A stretch of DNA of 64,000 nt from Bradyrhizobium canariense (GTDB lineage: Bacteria; Pseudomonadota; Alphaproteobacteria; Rhizobiales; Xanthobacteraceae), in the NCBI RefSeq assembly GCF_900105125.1, contig NZ_LT629750.1, positions 7,591,001 through 7,655,000 on the forward strand. The letters are read 5' to 3'. Numbering within the stretch: the stretch's first letter is position 1; each line of letters starts with the position of its first letter. Positions 62,987 through 64,000 of this stretch are shown here, one piece after another. Position numbers and translations under genes: made by a program. Below the pieces are notes generated by a model that saw nothing but the letters and a program-made list of their open reading frames with translations, ran no database searches and was not told the origin of the DNA.

Positions 62987-64000
62987 ATGACGAAGGGTTC
63001 AGATCTGCTGGTCCGGGCGCTCGAGAGCGAAGGCGTGGAATATATCTTCGCCATTCCCGGCGAAGAAAATCTCGATGTCCTGGAGTCGCTGCGCAGCTCC
63101 AGCATCAAGCTCGTGATCACCCGCCACGAACAGGCGGCCGGATTCATGGCGGCGACCTATGGCCGGCTGACCGGCCGAGCGGGCGTATGCCTGACCACCC
63201 TTGGTCCCGGCGCGCTCAATCTGACGACAAGTGCGGCCTATGCGGATTTGGGCGCGATGCCGATGGTGATGATCACGGGGCAAAAGGCCATCCACACCAG
63301 CCGACAGGCCAAATTCCAGATCGTCGATATCGTCGCGACGATGCGGCCGCTGACCAAGATGGCGACACAGATCGTCTCGGCACAGAGCATTCCGACCCTG
63401 GTGCGTGATGCCTTCCGCGTGGCCCAGCAGGAACGGCCGGGCCCGGTGCATCTCGAACTGCCCGAGGATGTGGCGTCCGACCGGGCGACGGCGCAGATCA
63501 TCCCGCCGCATCCGGTGGAGCTGGCGGTGGCGCCGGCGGTGGCGATCGAGCGCGCCGCGGCGATGATCACGGCCGCGCAAAGGCCGCTGGTGATGTTGGG
63601 CGCGGCAGCGAGCCGTCCTCAATTGGCCGAGCCGCTGTCGCAATTCGTCCGCCGTCTCGGCATTCCGTTCTTCAACACGCAGATGGGGAAGGGCGCGGTG
63701 AATGCCGGGTCCAACCTCTATATGGGGACCGCGGCGCTGTCGGAACGCGACTGGATCCACGAAGCCGTCGACGAGGCGGACCTCATCATCTCCATCGGGC
63801 ACGACACGGTCGAGAAGCCGCCGTTCATCATGAACGAGAACGGGCCTCGCGTGGTCCACATTGGTGCTACGCCGGCGACCGTCGAACAGGTGTATTTCCC
63901 GGAGGCCGAGATCGTCGGCGACGTCGGCGCCAGCCTTGCCGCGCTCGCAGGCCGGCTGGAAGGCAAGCTGCCCAATGCCGGCGCGCTGTTGGGCCTGCGC
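62987..64000 (+). CDS. Acetolactate synthase large subunit-like ThDP enzyme (5' part, cut by window edge)
   Basis: From the ATG at 62987 the frame stays open for 338 codons to the right edge. It reads as the N-terminal and central domains of a ThDP-dependent enzyme of the acetolactate synthase type: GVEYIFAIPGEENLDVLESL, catalytic Glu48 in TRHEQAAGFMAATYGRLTGR, CLTTLGPGALNLTTSAAYAD, then RPGPVHLELPEDVA. GAGGAG precedes the start by 7 bases. The ThDP/Mg domain is outside the window, so sulfoacetaldehyde acetyltransferase- or oxalyl-CoA decarboxylase-like relatives cannot be fully excluded, but the N-terminus fits catabolic acetolactate synthases best. No small subunit gene is seen upstream. 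Confidence 0.85.
   Translation, partial: MTKGSDLLVRALESEGVEYIFAIPGEENLDVLESLRSSSIKLVITRHEQAAGFMAATYGRLTGRAGVCLTTLGPGALNLTTSAAYADLGAMPMVMITGQKAIHTSRQAKFQIVDIVATMRPLTKMATQIVSAQSIPTLVRDAFRVAQQERPGPVHLELPEDVASDRATAQIIPPHPVELAVAPAVAIERAAAMITAAQRPLVMLGAAASRPQLAEPLSQFVRRLGIPFFNTQMGKGAVNAGSNLYMGTAALSERDWIHEAVDEADLIISIGHDTVEKPPFIMNENGPRVVHIGATPATVEQVYFPEAEIVGDVGASLAALAGRLEGKLPNAGALLGLR

Noticed and set aside
62941..63408. 155-codon plus-strand frame at the start of the ThDP enzyme gene
   Set aside because: It is in another frame of the acetolactate-synthase-like gene, whose own frame has a GAGGAG site and conserved catalytic motifs.

Overview
The window looks like chromosome of a GC-rich alphaproteobacterium of the Bradyrhizobium / Nitrobacteraceae type. 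This is inferred from the gene content (Bug-type and Liv-type binding proteins, a DUF4331 protein, a large rhizobial-style exopolysaccharide locus, many small exported proteins) and from codon use; no rRNA or other marker is present to fix the genus. I found no tRNA, rRNA, CRISPR array, intact insertion sequence or prophage.

Layout. (a) 1-4.5 kb: the 5' end of a glycogen debranching enzyme gene (minus strand, cut by the window edge), a branched-chain-amino-acid-type ABC binding protein, a DUF4331 protein and an alpha/beta hydrolase. (b) 4.8-13.05 kb: an aromatic catabolism locus that matches the terephthalate (tph) operons in gene order and in protein detail. It has a divergent IclR regulator, then dioxygenase large and small subunits, a PdxA-family diol dehydrogenase, a ferredoxin/flavin reductase and a Bug-type binding protein, followed by an MFS transporter and a class III CoA-transferase. 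Twin 17-bp operator-like repeats lie between regulator and operon, on top of both candidate promoters. (c) 13.1-20.3 kb: an RND efflux pair (permease plus periplasmic adaptor), an MBL-fold hydrolase and a lipoprotein serine hydrolase. (d) 20.7-24.9 kb: a membrane protein of unknown function, an exported protein made of three 23-residue repeats, a small membrane-anchored protein, a metallophosphoesterase and a transglutaminase-like protease.

(e) About 24.9-59.8 kb is a large Wzx/Wzy-type exopolysaccharide locus. It encodes the initiating sugar-phosphate transferase (58.3-59.8 kb, minus), export lipoprotein Wza, tyrosine autokinase Wzc, a Wzy-like polymerase, two further O-antigen-ligase-like membrane proteins and a Wzx-like flippase. 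It also has several glycosyltransferases, a GH71-like exported glycanase, and RmlA, RmlB and a DegT aminotransferase for a dTDP-amino sugar. A decoration module follows: an asparagine-synthetase-like protein that lacks the glutaminase cysteine, two methyltransferases, and FemAB/GNAT-like and WcaF-like acyltransferases. Most of the locus reads rightward; the right end (rmlB, two glycosyltransferases, the initiating transferase) reads leftward. A decayed second copy of the Wza C-terminus sits between wza and the next gene.

(f) 60-64 kb: a group of small exported proteins of unknown function, msrA with a strong terminator, and the 5' part of an acetolactate-synthase-like ThDP enzyme that runs off the right edge.

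The observations most worth a second look are the tph-like cluster with its twin operators and added CoA-transferase, the Cys2-to-Thr asparagine-synthetase homologue inside the polysaccharide locus, the wza remnant, and the repeat protein at 21.9-22.3 kb. All family calls come from reading motifs and remembered family features; no database search was run.
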